Counted from the first letter of the stretch, positions 10,978 to 22,790 are shown. The stretch: 64,000 bases of DNA from Cladorhizidae sp. MBARI D1340-BT2 (GCA_028752905.1 JAQNBH010000009.1:30485442-30549441), one strand, 5' to 3'. Numbers and translations are program-made. Notes: a model not told the origin generated them from the letters alone.

Positions 10978-11646
10978 AGGCGAAGTCCGCCCATTGCTGG
11001 CAAAGGTGGACGCTCTTGCACAATATCCGAAACCAACCAAGAAGAAGGACATGCGCGCCTTCCTGGGCCTAGCAAACTACTACAGGCGATTTGTGCCTGG
11101 TTACGAAACAATAGCCATTCCGTTAACGGAAGCTACAAGAAAGACCGCACCCAACAAGGTCGTTTGGACTGAAAAAATGCAAGCAGCCTTCAGCCAGCTC
11201 AAGGAAGAGTTTACACATGACCCTGTACTGATCAGCCCAAATGAAGAATGAGAATTCATCTTACAGACGGATGCATCTGGCATTGGTATCGGGGCTGTGC
11301 TCAGCCAAGAGGGCGACGATGGGACTGACCGCCCAATAGCCTATTTTTCCCGAAGACTTAAACCGGCAGAGACAAGATATGCAGTCACTGAACGAGGCTA
11401 TTCACCATTTCAGAGTATACTTGAGTAGTGCATCTTTCACCGTCGTAACGGACCACAGCAGTCTGGCCTACCTTGATAGGATGAAAGATGAAACCGGGAG
11501 ACTGACTCGGCATTGCAGCCATACCTATTCAAAGTCATGCATAGACCAGGACATAAGCATTAGAATGCAGATGGACTGTCAAGGCAGTCGTGGAAGGAAT
11601 TCAAACAGAAGGCACGGGACTTGTCCTCAGGATGGGAAGAGGGGGA
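10978..11646 (+). pseudogene. Retrotransposon RT C-terminus and RNase H
   Basis: Begins within RT (GEVRPLLAKVDALAQYPK), then RAFLGLANYYRRFVPGYE, the connection region. TGA at 11,249-11,251 interrupts. RNase H follows in the same frame: LQTDASGIGIGAVLSQ with its catalytic Asp, and later VVTDHSSLAYL and MHRPGHKH-NADGLS. Further stops and a frameshift near 11,395 disable it. The frame reaches the polypurine tract without any integrase, which independently supports integrase lying upstream of RT. Confidence 0.85.
11634..11646 (+). other. Polypurine tract
   Basis: GGGAAGAGGGGGA immediately before the LTR (TGTCACAGGG). Plus-strand priming site for reverse transcription. Confidence 0.85.
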
Positions 11647-12021
11647 TGTCACAGGGTGACCTAACTTCAAAAGGCTCTAGCAAGTTAGAACCTGGAGAAT
11701 GTCATACGTGTATGCTAATATTAGTGGTTGTTAGGTGCTAACTAACTGTAGACTGCATAACATGCAAAACACTGTGTTCCATTGGACAACTAGGGATGTG
11801 TAGTTTTACCATTTATGGTCATACTGACTAAAGAGGCAGCCAGCCCATTTGTTTTACTCTGCAGCAGTGGAGACCCTTACCGAATTGTTGGACAGCGTGA
11901 TTGACACAGAAATCGAATTATCTTTGAGTAACGATATAAGTTTGTTGGTAGAGTGAATCTACCTGGAGGTAGCGTACTGTGTAGCTACTTGCAGCGAGTT
12001 AGTGTCTTGGGGAATCCTGCG
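11647..12021 (+). repeat. LTR, plus orientation, 3'-truncated
   Basis: Starts TGTCACAGGGTGACC and matches the complete LTR at 16,299-16,701 in inverted orientation. The last 18 or so bases of the LTR (ending ACGACA in the full copy) are missing; sequence changes to an RT snippet at 12,022. Confidence 0.9.
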
Positions 12022-12190
12022 TGTATACCTTTGAAGACCATCTCAGCTTAAACGACATGTCAACCTACTAAAAGAGTTTGTCTCTCCTACAGCGGCATGC
12101 CTGTTAGTTCGAACAGAAGAGGTTGACGACTTTGGCCCTGGAGAAGAAAAAGGGAAAGGCATGCCTGACATTAGTGATCAGCTGTCTGAG
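12022..12190 (+). other. Shuffled retrotransposon fragments at inversion joint
   Basis: 12,022-12,046 is an inverted copy of about 12,391-12,415 (RT coding for TFEDHL). 12,047-12,190 is an inverted copy of the linker between integrase and RT found at about 12,995-13,150 (LKRHVNLLKEF to DISDQLSE). Two unrelated internal pieces have thus been stitched between the truncated LTR and the minus-strand RT. Confidence 0.8.
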
Positions 12191-13852
12191 GCCCAGGAAG
12201 GCGCGCATCTCCTTCTTCTTGGTTGGTTTCGGATATTGTGCAAGAGCGTCGACCTTTGCCAGCAATGGGCGGACTTCGCCTTTGCCAACTTGATGTCCCA
12301 AATATTGGCAATGATCTTCGGCTATAATGCACTTGGTAGCCCTGAGCTTCAAACCAGTCTCCTTCAAACGTTCAAACACGGTCTCGAGGTGTCTGAGATG
12401 GTCTTCAAAGGTATGACTATATACCACAATATCATCATTGTAGCAAGATGCATACTCATTCATGTCTGCCATGATAGCATTCATCAGACGCTGAAATGTC
12501 GAGGGCGCATTCTTCAGCCCAAATGGCATACGGGTGTATTCCCATTTTCCCATCGAAGTTATGAAGGCAGATTTCGCGATTGAATCGACGTGCACTGGTA
12601 CCTGGTGGTATCCCTTTGCGAGATCAAGTGTGGTGATAAAAGATGCCTTGCCTAACTTGTCCAGGAGTTCGTTTATCCTGGGTAGTGGGAAAGGATCAGA
12701 TACAGTGATGTTATTTAGCCTCCTGTAGTCTATGCATAGTCTCTTGTACCCATCCTTCTTCTTTACGAGCAACGCAGGAGACGCCCATGGACTTTGTGAT
12801 GGACGAATGATACTCAAGTCCAACAGTTCTCTCACTGCTTCCCTCATGAGAGCTGCCTTTCGAACGTCTAGCCTGTACGGTGGTCGGCTAATGGGGAATG
12901 CAGAACCAGTCTCGATTCGGATGTCTGTCTTCATGGTCAGGCCTGGTGGTTCACCCACCAGCTCTTTGTACTTCTCCATCGGCTGTTTCACTTTCAACTT
13001 CTCCTCCTCAGAAAGCTGATCACTAATGTCAGGCATGCCTTCCCCTTTTTCTTCTCCAGGGCCAAAGTCGTCAACCTCTTCTGTTCGAACTAACAGGCAT
13101 GCCGCTGTAGGAGAGACAAACTCTTTTAGTAGGTTGACATGTCGTTTAAGCTTCCTGCGGGGATGGTCTGGCATAGCCAATTGGTATGTCGTCTCATCCA
13201 GCTTCTCCGTTACGACGTACGGTCCTTCCCAACCAGGGTTCATCTTGGGACCCAAAACTGGCGTTCTCAGCAACACCATGTCTCCAACTCTGAATTCTCG
13301 AATCTTTGCCTTCCGATCATACCATGTTTTAAACTCTTCTTTCTTCTTCTTCTCCTTCTCTCTTGATATCTCTTTAATCAGGTCCAGTCTCTCCTGGATT
13401 GTCGTCAGGTAGGTCACTACATCCGTTGGGGTACTTTTCTCTCCTGTCCATCTGCTCCTGAGTGTTTGGAGTGGTCCCGTAAGTTGGCGACCAAATAATA
13501 ACTCAGATGGGGTAAAGCCAGTTGTCTCATTAGGCACTCCCCGATATTCTCCCAGTAGGAATGGTAGGGCCAGGTCCCATTGGCCATGCCACGACTTGAG
13601 TGTTTTCCTAATCATGAGTTTCAACGTCGAGTTAAACCTTTCAACCATCCCGTCACAAGCAGGATGATATGGAGTGGTGGTCAAACTCTTCACTCCTAGG
13701 AGCCGATAAAGCTCTTTCATCAGGCGACCAGTGAAATTTGTTCCACAGTCGGTTAATATCTCGCGAGTACTCCTGTACGAGTGAACAGCACCATAAGTTG
13801 ATCTGCAACCGTCTCGCTGTCTGTTCTGGGCAGTGCAACAGCTTCGGGCCAT
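12104..13852 (-). pseudogene. Integrase C-half fused to reverse transcriptase
   Basis: One long open minus-strand frame. From the N-terminal side: integrase LTDCGTNFTG then GMVERFN, with exactly 35 residues between the catalytic Asp and Glu (D-35-E); a GPY/F-like module (GWEGPYVV); a linker; then complete RT motifs: SPWASPALLVKKKDG, LDLAKGYHQVPV, MPFGLKNAPSTFQ and YNDDIVVYS as the YxDD box. The first 20 or so residues come from a frameshift relative to the upstream integrase frame. Codons below about 12,190 are read through the inversion joint and are not retroviral-type sequence. Family role: cDNA synthesis and integration. The IN-before-RT order in one frame is seen directly. Confidence 0.9.
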
Positions 13853-14142
13853 CTAGTGGCATAGTCGACCACGACCAATGCATACTTGTTTCCCGCGTTT
13901 GTGACAGGCATTGGTCCAATCATGTCCATTGCAATTCTCTCGAAAGGGACATCGATGATGGGAAGAGGTCTGAGTGGTGCGGGTGATTGGTGCGTGTGGG
14001 CTGTCTGTTGGCATTCCTGGCAGGACTTGCACAGAATTCGTACATCAGCATGAACACCTGGCCAGAAAAATTTGTCTGTAATGCGCTGGGTAGTTCTGTC
14101 CCGTCCCAAGTGTCCTGGCCTGTGTGCTAGCGATAGCACCAA
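13753..14142 (-). pseudogene. Integrase zinc finger and first catalytic Asp
   Basis: Encodes an HHCC module (HRPGHLGRD ... CKSCQEC) followed by AMDMIGPMP with the first catalytic Asp and VVVDYATRWPEAVALP. It continues into the integrase part of the next frame (12,104-13,852) through a frameshift near 13,765. A stop at 14,143-14,145 separates it from the protease frame. Confidence 0.85.
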
Positions 14143-14145
14143 GGT

Positions 14146-15150
14146 TCAGAATTGTTTCGGAAGGCACAATTGCTTTGCCGCTTCTCCCAATCTGTCCACT
14201 GTTCTCCTCCACAGTAGGTCATCTTCCACTCTATACTCTCCATCTCCTCTTTCAGCTTTCTCCCATAATTTCCCCAAGGTCTTATCTTTCTTCTGTTCCC
14301 GTTTCAACTCGTCCGGGTCAACATCCAGTGGATGGCCTGGTTTGCTGCTGGCATAAGCAGCTCTGGTCTTCCTATGTTTGGCTCGACTGTTCCGAGTGGG
14401 TTGATCACTGTCTGATGAATCAGTCTCTACAGCTCCTTCTCCTGTATCCTCTGGGGTGTCTTCCCATGGTTGGGGTGACGATATATTGTCTCCTTCTTCG
14501 GAGTCTGTCTCGTTTTCTGTTGAGCTGTCTGCAACTGGTTCCCTGAAACTGTCTGGCAAACATTGAGAATCCTCCTGCATCCCTGTCGATCTTGTCGTCA
14601 GCATATTTATCATCTTGACATATAGGAGTCTCTTGCCCAGCTCCCACAACTCCGGCACATCCCATCCCAGAAATGCATCATGCTCCAATCCTTCAGAGAC
14701 CAACACCTCCAAATCTCTTTTTACTCCATCTACCTGCACTTCAATTTCTGCCAAAGGATAGGATCTGCACTCTCCATCAAATGCCCTTGCAAATTTTTGC
14801 TTCCCATTCAGGTGTTCGGGTTTGATGACCTTACTGTTCACCATCGTTTGACTAGCCCTTGTGTCGAGCAGAATGTCTGTACTGGTCTGCCCGGCAATTA
14901 TTCCCTCCACTGTTACCTTCCGATCAACTTCCGTCTTCACCAGATCTATCTCCTGTTTGGGAGTTAGTGGCTCAGCTAAGTTGATGTCTTCTATCTTGGT
15001 TTGATCCACCAGTTCAAGGGAATTGATTCCTTCCGACTTTGTCTTGCTTGGGGATCTGTTCGAATGGCATTCTGCAGCAAAGTGCCCAAATTTCTGGCAC
15101 CTGTAACATCTTCGTCCTTGCTGTCGATCGAACCTCGGTGGGTTAGCCAA
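14146..15150 (-). pseudogene. Gag zinc knuckle, protease and linker
   Basis: Zinc knuckle CYRCQKFGHFAAEC (CCHC) at residues 15-28 of this frame. The aspartic protease active site reads LLDTRASQT at about residues 94-102, where D-T-G-A/S is expected: the catalytic-loop Gly is Arg, so the protease is probably dead. An acidic linker and a basic region leading to integrase follow. It is reached from gag by a frameshift near 15,160. Confidence 0.8.
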
Positions 15151-16060
15151 AGTTTGCCTTGGGGTGTAACCTTGCTTCCTCGTTCATTCGTGGAATCTCC
15201 CTTCGTTGGGCTGCAGTTGCTGTTCCTCTCATCTCTACTTCTCCGGTGTGCCTGCCTTTCAGTTTGTGTTTGGCTTCGGTCTTCCCGCCGGTAGTGTCTA
15301 CTTGGTGTCTTTTCCACATCCTGAGTGGTGTCGTAGCTCCAATCTCTCGTCACCATGAAATTGTCTGCAATGCTGGCCATCTCCTGCATGGTATTCAGCT
15401 TCCGATCTTGGACATGGTTTGCCAGCTGGCGTGGCATCATTTTCAGCAGTAAATCTGAGGCAATCAAATCAGCTGCATCCTCCAAGTTGCTGCAATCAGC
15501 CACCATCGTCTTGCCAGGCTCTTACTGCAATGGCCCACCGTATCCCATGTCTCTCCTGCCTGCCTTTTCATTCGGTCAAGTTTGGTCCTACAGGTGGTTT
15601 TCGTCACCCGGTAATGAGCATAGAGAGCCTTCTTCAGGATGTCGTAGTCAGTTCTGGATCTCGTGCCTAGATTGATATATATACGATTAGGCTCAGGGTC
15701 CAGCAACGGGGCCAGGTACTTAGTCCACTCGGCCTTGTTTACTCTGTAGGTGTCCATATTATGTGCTTCAAATGCAGCGAAGTACATCTCTACTTCTTCA
15801 TCTTGCACCATCCTTCGAAACTTCTCGACCTTCTCTCTCCTTACTGTACCTGCACTCACTGTTGACTCCCTTGAATCATCCAAATGGGGGCTGTCTCCCC
15901 TCGCCTGTGAGAACAACTCTTCCCATCTCCTTTCTCTCCTATCCTCAGCTTCCCTCCTCTGCTGCTCGGCTTCCAACCTCAGTTCTTCCATTTTTCTCTG
16001 GTCTTCTCTCCTGCCTTCCTCCTTGAATTGGAATATTGTCATTACTTCGTTAGCGGCCAT
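14991..16060 (-). pseudogene. Gag, two overlapping frames
   Basis: ATG at 16,060 opens a frame with a charged coiled-coil N-terminus (rich in E, R, Q; about residues 12-48), then a capsid-like region (YFAAFEAHN, YLAPLLDPEP, KKALYAHYRVT). The frame breaks near 15,520 and continues in another as SDLLLKMMPRQLANHVQD, EMASIADNFM and an Arg-rich tail leading to the zinc knuckle. It packages the element RNA. Assignment rests on position between primer site and knuckle and on typical gag-like composition. Confidence 0.75.
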
Positions 16061-16275
16061 AAGGCTACCCGAGCTTGGAGCCTTTCCTTCGTCTGACTTC
16101 GTCTCCTCCTGTGCGCACCTCTAGATTTCGACTTAGACACATCACAAGATACATTCTCAGTCACACAATCACTGCTAAGGTTATTGGACTCCTCTTACTT
16201 TTGTAGCGTCTGTTACGAGCGAAAAAAATTTCTTTCTAAATAGCGCTAGCTAGCTAACTCAAGATACTGGATACA

Positions 16276-16296
16276 CTTATCCCACCGCTGCCACCA
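16276..16296 (-). other. Primer-binding site, tRNA-Leu type
   Basis: Two bases inside the 5' LTR, the minus strand reads TGGTGGCAGCGGTGGGAT. This is complementary to the 3' end of animal tRNA-Leu (AAG type) plus CCA over 18 bases, as recalled from tRNA sequences. Confidence 0.75.
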
Positions 16297-16298
16297 AT

Positions 16299-16701
16299 TG
16301 TCGTAGGGCGTCCCTTCGCAGGATTCCCCAAGACACTAACTCGCTGCAGGTAGCTACACAGTACGCTACCTCCAGGCAGATTCACTCTACCAACAAACTT
16401 ATATCGTTACTCAAAGATAATTCGATTTCTGTGTCAATCACGCCGTCCAACAATTCGGTAAGGGTCTCCACTGCTGCAGAGTAAAACAGCTGCCCTTAAA
16501 TGGGCAGGCTGCCTCTTTAGTCAGTATAACCATAAATGGTAAAACTACACATCCCTAGTTGTCCAATGGAACAGAGTATTTTGCAGGTTATGCAGTCTAC
16601 AGTTAGTTAGCACCTAACAACCACTAATATTAGCATACACGTATGACATTCTCCAGGTTCTAACTTGCTAGAGCCTTTTGAAGTTTGGTCACCCTGTGAC
16701 A
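16299..16701 (-). repeat. 5' LTR of minus-strand part
   Basis: 403 bp. On the minus strand it begins TGTCACAGGG and ends CCTACGACA, so it has TGTC...GACA inverted ends. It matches 11,647-12,021. AT-rich sequence around the middle could hold the promoter; no canonical TATA is called. Confidence 0.9.
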
Positions 16702-16720
16702 TACATACATGATATTACAT

Positions 16721-16784
16721 ACATGATAACAATATAGGTAGAAAAATGATTTACATGATAACAATATAGGTAGAAAAACGATTT
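16721..16784 (+). repeat. Two 32-bp tandem units beside LTR
   Basis: ACATGATAACAATATAGG recurs at 16,721 and 16,753 with one mismatch nearby. Confidence 0.8.
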
Positions 16785-16799
16785 AAGTTAGGCGTAGAA

Positions 16800-17795
16800 T
16801 TGTTTAATAAATCATTTGAAGGAAGAGAGTGAGGACGAGGATCTAATGGAGATTGGAAGTGAGTTCCAATGAGCTGTGGCAGAGGGAACGAAGGAAGACT
16901 GCATGGATGCAGTGCGGGAGAATGGGATTATGATGTTCGATGGGTGGTATCGGCGAGAAGACATGAGCAGAGTAGGAGCTAATTGGATTGAGTCTGGAGG
17001 AAAATGGATGTAATTGTTTATTATTTTGTAAGTTAGAAGGAGCTTGGCCCGAGCATGTCTATTTGAGAATGTACGAAGTTTAAAGGTGGAGAGGTTGGAT
17101 ACATAGTCAGAAGTCCATTGGTGAGTACAGAGTCTGAGTGCAAAGTGCTGAATGTGTTTTAAGGATTTTGAACTACAAGAAGAGAAGGAGGTGACCACAC
17201 AGAGTAACTTAGATGAGGGAGAACTAATGTTGTGTTAAAGTTTAATTAGCATATGAGAGGATAAGTGATGGTAACAGCAGGTGAAAGTTACTCCGAAGTA
17301 TGTAAATGAAGTTACGAGATCAAGAGGAGTACTATTGAGGACTAATTCAGTGGAGTATGAGGATGCGAGAGGTTCACGAGAGATCATCATGTACATGCTC
17401 TTATTAGGGTTAATTATTAGGAGACGAGAAGATATGCATGATTATATAATGTCAATTTCTGATTGCACTGAACCTAAGGAAGAGGTGGAAGAGAAGTGAT
17501 TGTAGAGGAAGATGTCATCTGCATAGAGAGGATATCGAGAGAGGGAACTTTGCAATGTCGTTAATAACAAAGAGAAGATGACCAAGAATAGATCCTTGAG
17601 GTACTCCAGAGGATGCATGACACGAAGAAAAGAGAGCACCAGAGATAGCGACACTCTGTGAACGGGCATTAATACAGGAAGTGAGCTAACAGAGGAGATG
17701 AGAAGGAATTTTAGGTGAGGACAGAGTGTTGAAGAGTGGTCTATGCGGCACAGAGTTAAAGGCTATCTTGATGTCTAGAAAGACTGCGCATACAG
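16800..17795 (-). pseudogene. Non-LTR RT fragment (CR1/Jockey-like)
   Basis: Read on the minus strand: VCAVFLDIKIAFNSVPHRPL, then SGVPQGSILGHLLF, then LYADDIFLY (RT active site intact), then a thumb region and a C-terminal AHWNSLPISIR block at 16,812-17,198. One stop lies after SPKIPSHLLC near 17,690 and another near 17,237, with frameshifts. It lacks 5' endonuclease and 3' tail. At its upstream end it runs directly into inverted Y sequence, which itself looks like the adjoining piece of the same RT (QSWFASLDAQKSV). Confidence 0.8.
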
Positions 17796-18110
17796 ACTTC
17801 TGGGCATCCAGTGAAGCAAACCAGGATTGAGTTATAAAATAGTTGAGCAATGTTTATATCACTGCACACGATAGAGCAGCATAGCAACAGTCCATCACAG
17901 CTTTTTAGCAAGCAGTATCCATTCCCTGCAACAGTTTCTAGCACCACCGATAACAACCCTACCCGGCTGACCAGAACTTAAAAGTTCCCCCCCCCCCGTG
18001 AAAACCACAACTCTGTACCTGGCGGAAATAACACATCACTGGAACCACACCTTTTCGTGTAAACCACACACCTGTACCTCAGATCGAGTGAATTTCTTTT
18101 TTTCCCGTAC
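17796..18110 (-). repeat. Inverted Y-unit fragment
   Basis: Reverse complement of Y positions such as 9,600-9,850 and 10,020-10,100 (for example ACGAAAAGGTGTGGTTCCAG and the direct counterpart of GCTTGCTAAAAAGCTGT). A C10 run at about 17,990 is a likely slippage tract. Continuous with the non-LTR fragment at 17,795. Confidence 0.7.
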
Positions 18111-18875
18111 TAATAAGCAGCATCGTGCGAGTCAATAAATTTACGGACATATATATGTCCACCACGTACGAGTGCAATTTTTATCGGACATAATATAATT
18201 ATGTACACCCAGTTCAAAGAGTTAAGTTGCAGGTTTTCTCACATAGAGAAACCACAATTATGTAAGCCTGTTGATTAGTGACACAATGTAATGCAATTGA
18301 GCCTAGGAGGATTATGCTAGCATAATTTTGAAAAAAGCTTGATTTTGAAAATCTGGAATTTATGCTGGAAAAAATGTAGAAGCTATAATCTTGGTATTCA
18401 AATATTACTATATCTTTATGAACGTAAGAAGGCTCAACTTTTCTGGTGCAACACTAGGGGCTTTTCCAGGAGAAAACATCCTGTGTGCTCTTTTTATGGG
18501 TCAATTAGAAGTGGAATAAAAGTGGCTATTAAGCACATATTGTCCAATATCAGCCTAAGCATGATTCAAAAAGTTGGAAAAATCTATGTATATCGTGTTT
18601 ATCAATATTTTTAACACTTCACCATCTTCAAATTCATTCTGATTACCATCCTCCTCCTAGTGTGGGTAGGCTATGACACTAATTACATTCTATTCAACTC
18701 AGAAAATGTCTTGACAGCTCTTCCTGACTTGCATCACCGATATTTTAAGTTCAGATGTTGTGTTTAAATATTCTCTTATAGAGAACTAATACAAAGAATA
18801 GAAATATTTTAAAATCAGCTTGTATAAATTGTATTTGTCACAATTGTTTTAACTTTGGGAAATTCTGAATTATAG
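18111..18875. other. AT-rich, no gene recognised
   Basis: Includes a small palindrome GGACATATATATGTCC near 18,145 and a TATGCTAGCATAATTTTGA stretch near 18,306 that recalls the hAT terminus but lacks the rest. A 91-codon frame at 18,339-18,614 has no family features. Confidence 0.5.
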
Positions 18876-21265
18876 CCTACCACCTGGTTAACTTATCAAC
18901 CAACTGAAACTGAGTAAGATTGTGTTAGGCTGGTGGTTCCATAATCAATACTCCCATCTTTTTAACCAGTATACCCTAGCACAGATTATATGAAGATGGA
19001 TTACATGGTTAAGTTTAGCAAATATATTGCAATGGTAACTTTCTACAGACCAATTGTGCACTATCACCTCCACCAACTTTCTACCGCCATATCAGCATCT
19101 CATTCAGATCATGTGAGCATTTTTATGTATGCAGCCATGAACGCAATGGCCAACATGAATAATAGAGTCTATAGCACTCGACAGATTCTCTGCTAAAATG
19201 CTCTCAAGTTCACATGAACTGGCCGGCAAAGGTAGGTAGTTTGTTTCCACAACCCTCAAGATTGCTAAGAGGACCAAAAAAAATATAGCATAAAGTACAA
19301 GTACATTCACCAGTGCAACTGCAATATGGCTGAAGACAATATCGAGAAAATTCTCTGAATCTAGGTCTTTCTGCCTGGACCATTGACAAACCGTTTTTCT
19401 GCTATAATATATTATAGGATTCAACTCAAACAATCTTGTAATATATCTACTGCATATAGAAGAACCAAGGCATGTTGACCAAAATATATAAACTAGCTAC
19501 CATTCCATAACAACTCAATTATTTTATGTACACTAATGTTTTTACTCTATATTTTGGTTTTATTACACGTATGTCACATAAAAATTATATCCATAAACCA
19601 TCCAGCTCAGAGCTTTTATCCAGATCTTGCACAGCACATTACAGAAGTTTAAAAAAATACAGATGACCTCATCTAAGTATGTCAAATACCTTATGTGAAT
19701 GTAGAGCATGACACAACAATAGAAAGACGTTCAGTTAAATATAAATACAAGTGATTGCAAGGTACAATAAACTCACCTTATGTGATGGTGTTACAAGATA
19801 ACAGGACAGAATGAGAGGAGAAGATTCAAACTAAGTGGGTGAAGATGCATTGAGTAGGTAGTAGTCCTCTAGGTATGGTATTTTCTAAAACAGTTTCGGC
19901 AAGTTTATCGAGCACAATGCATACTTCACAATAAGGGACTCCATGACACTCTCATGCTTGGCATTTTTATAATTAACACAGCACAGAAGCCATTAGCACA
20001 TAATCAAGCCAAGCAGTTACAATACTACAAGGCCAAATACTGGTTGAATTGATCAAAGCCATTGCGAGACAAAGCTGATCCCATAGATAGTACTCTTTCT
20101 CTGAGATGCAGAAACTTGCACAAAAGACGACTATTCAAAATATAGAACCCACAAAATGCACAAGTACTCTTTTCCACCATCTCCTGGTCTGTCTACATAA
20201 ATTGGTTGTGGTTCTATTAGGATATCATGGAGGTGGTGGTGAACAACAAGAAGGTAGAGGAGCTAAATCAGTATGTGCTCATCGCATCAATTCTCTTGGA
20301 ACTCATCGCAGCCAGTGATGATCACTCAAGTTCCAGAGCCATGAGCATGCTCTCATTTAGGACATGGGTATGGAGACATGAAGTAGGCTGAGATCAATAC
20401 TAACCACCATCATATACCTTGTTCCAATGTAGCTAGTGCTTTAAACATAAGCAGTTGAGAGTAAATGACCTATAACTCCAGATTGAACATCTGCCAGCTG
20501 CATTTCACTTGATAGAAGGATTTTAACGTAATAGTGCTGCTCTGTACATCCTAAGATCCATTAAAAACATTGTATCCTCCTTCCTTCACTATAATTCATT
20601 CTCAATTTGACGTTTGCAAGGCTTGAATACATGACAGGCAATGGTGTGAAAATAACAAGTCTGTGGTAAAATACTTCTGCCTCTAGGTGCTTAACTTTAA
20701 GCTGACTTTTTCATTGGCCTTCTTCTGGTTAGGTTGGCTCTGCTGCTCAAGGAATTTGAGAAGGGAGAAGCCTTGTCATCCCCAGAAAGCTGCACCATTG
20801 AGGAAAATAGTTGTTAGTGCCAGGAGATTCCACAAGGACATCGAGGAACTAGAAAGCTGACTGGAGAATTTCTGTAGCATGTTCTCAGAGAATATACAGA
20901 ATTACCTTTAAGTATTTGTATCTCCATTAAAGTTCAGGACTTCCTGGATGGAATTGGCATGTCCCACAATAATAGGTTCAGTCGATCCCCCAAAGATTGG
21001 GTTGGAAGAAAGGTCTACAGCACCACTACAACAATGTCTAATGAACTTTGATATGTCTCTGGTTCAATTTCCCATTTCTTCTTGATTAGGAAGATTAGGT
21101 CACATGGCAGTGGACATCCTGGTGGTATTTAACCAATGGACAACTCTACAATTTACCTATCCAACTGGGTGTTGTATGTAATCCATGGTGCATAAGTGCT
21201 CATCAGGAAGATCAGTACAGTTTAAGGGATGAATATAAGAACTATAACATAACTTGATGTGATGG

Positions 21266-22790
21266 CTACTTCTTCTGAATGGTTAATCTATTTGGCCGAA
21301 AAGAGCAAGCTATCAAGTAATCAAATCCATTAGGAGAAGCATTGTAAGCCAGCACCACCTCTTTTGTACTCTCATAGAAGAGTGTCCCAACTTGTTGGCC
21401 AGTAGCATTTCTTTGCAGCTTGGGAAGATTTGAGTGTAGTAAGCTACCAGATTGCTTGATCTGCTTATTCAATAAAGTGAACCAGTAGAAAAGTTCAGTA
21501 GCAATTTTACTTAAACATTTACTTTGCCATAGCACTGTAACAATTAGCCAATTGTACTACCTTGATGTTTTCCTCAGTAAGCTTATACTGGTCAATAATA
21601 TGCTCTCAGTATTCTACACTAATAGCCAGTTGAAGACTTCCTTGAATTCATTCAAGTCTCTCAAGGAGTTTATTGTAAGTGAAGCCGGTGAATAAAATAG
21701 AGTTAGAAACTCCTTGAAATGCCCCAAAAATGCATTGTTCCATTATCTCTGATGTGAGAATACCCCAAAAGGCAATCTGTCGAACTGAAAAATACCTTTG
21801 TGTGTAGTTTTGTAATATATATTTTGAGTCTTCTTCTAATTCCAGCTGTAGATATCCTCGTGACATATCCAATTTTGAGAAGTACTTCTCTACTTACAAA
21901 ACTGAAAACAACCCATCTACCCTGGGCAAGGGTTAGGCAATGTGCTTGTTGATAATGACTTTGAATTCTCCACAAATTTTCAACCTTCAATATGGCATCT
22001 TGACTGGCACTATGGGGTACATTCAATTTGCTCAACTTATGTCAACTCGTTAACTTATTGAGTATTAATTTTCTTCCACTTGAACCTTGGGAGAATAAGA
22101 ACCTGGTGTCAAATTGTAGAGTTTTGGTCAGAGCTTGATCAAAATGTAGTTTCACCTCTGATTTTCCCAAATACATTCGATAATACAGGTGCAAGATAAT
22201 TCATCACTTTCTGTAGCCCACACTCAGCCTCACTACACAGAAAGTGGTGAACAGATCATTAAAGTTAACTTTTAACTTTACCAAAACTGTCTCAGCCCAT
22301 ATGGTTTGGCCATCCAAGTCTTACTACATTTATTAACATCACATCACAGTTCACTTTACTCTTACATCAGATCCTGGCAAGCTTATCATATCTCTGAAAT
22401 TAAAAAGCTAGAACATCTTCTTGGATAGGTGCTTTTGCTGAGTTGGATGGTTGAGTGGCAAAAATGTAGACCCCAATCGTATTGTATGTCACTTAGAACA
22501 TTATTGACCACTTGAATCAGTGAGCGAGATTTGCTCTGCAAATTATAAAGTTTATTATGTATTTTATTTTCCAGATCTTGTTCAACACAGTGGGTCTGAA
22601 CTTCTTCTTTGGAGTCATTTTAGAATTGGTTCCTCTTTGTCTCGTTCAGTAGACTTGTGCAATATAGCATTTCTTCTTGCAATAGTGGCACTATGATTGC
22701 TTCAATTTATAAATACTTGCTTTATGATCTCTGCCATGTCTGTAGCATGTAAGTTTAAAGGGAGAAGTATTCCTTCCATGTAGTCCATCA
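21266..22790 (-). pseudogene. Relic Gypsy (Mag-like) gag-RT-RNase H
   Basis: Minus-strand order is conventional. A knuckle-like CYRHGRDHKA pattern (clearer at 35,000 in copy 2) lies near 22,750. RT follows as CGEFKVIINKHIA and LPRVDGLFSVL in one frame, then LDMSRGYLQLELEEDSKY, all typical of Gypsy RT. RNase H survives as VVLAYNASPNG at about 21,340. Stops and frameshifts are frequent, no YxDD box is preserved and no LTRs were found, so this is an old insertion carried along by duplication of X. Confidence 0.7.

Larger units (their letters stand above)
10975..16701. mobile_element. Gmr1-like Gypsy LTR retrotransposon, scrambled
   Basis: Two oppositely oriented parts of one element type. The plus-strand part (10,975-12,021) has end of RT, RNase H, polypurine tract and LTR. 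The minus-strand part (16,701 to 12,191) has LTR, primer site, gag, protease, integrase, then RT. A shuffled joint lies at 12,022-12,190. The coding order gag-PR-IN-RT-RH is that of Gmr1-type elements rather than usual Gypsy. It interrupts Y at 10,974; no clean target duplication is visible. Confidence 0.85.

Noticed and set aside
12732..13412. Plus-strand ORFs opposite integrase-RT
   Set aside because: Antisense shadows of a clearly assigned RT and integrase.
18300..18340. Short hAT-like terminus (TATGCTAGCATAATTTTGA)
   Set aside because: Only a few bases match and the GGGCTC end is absent.
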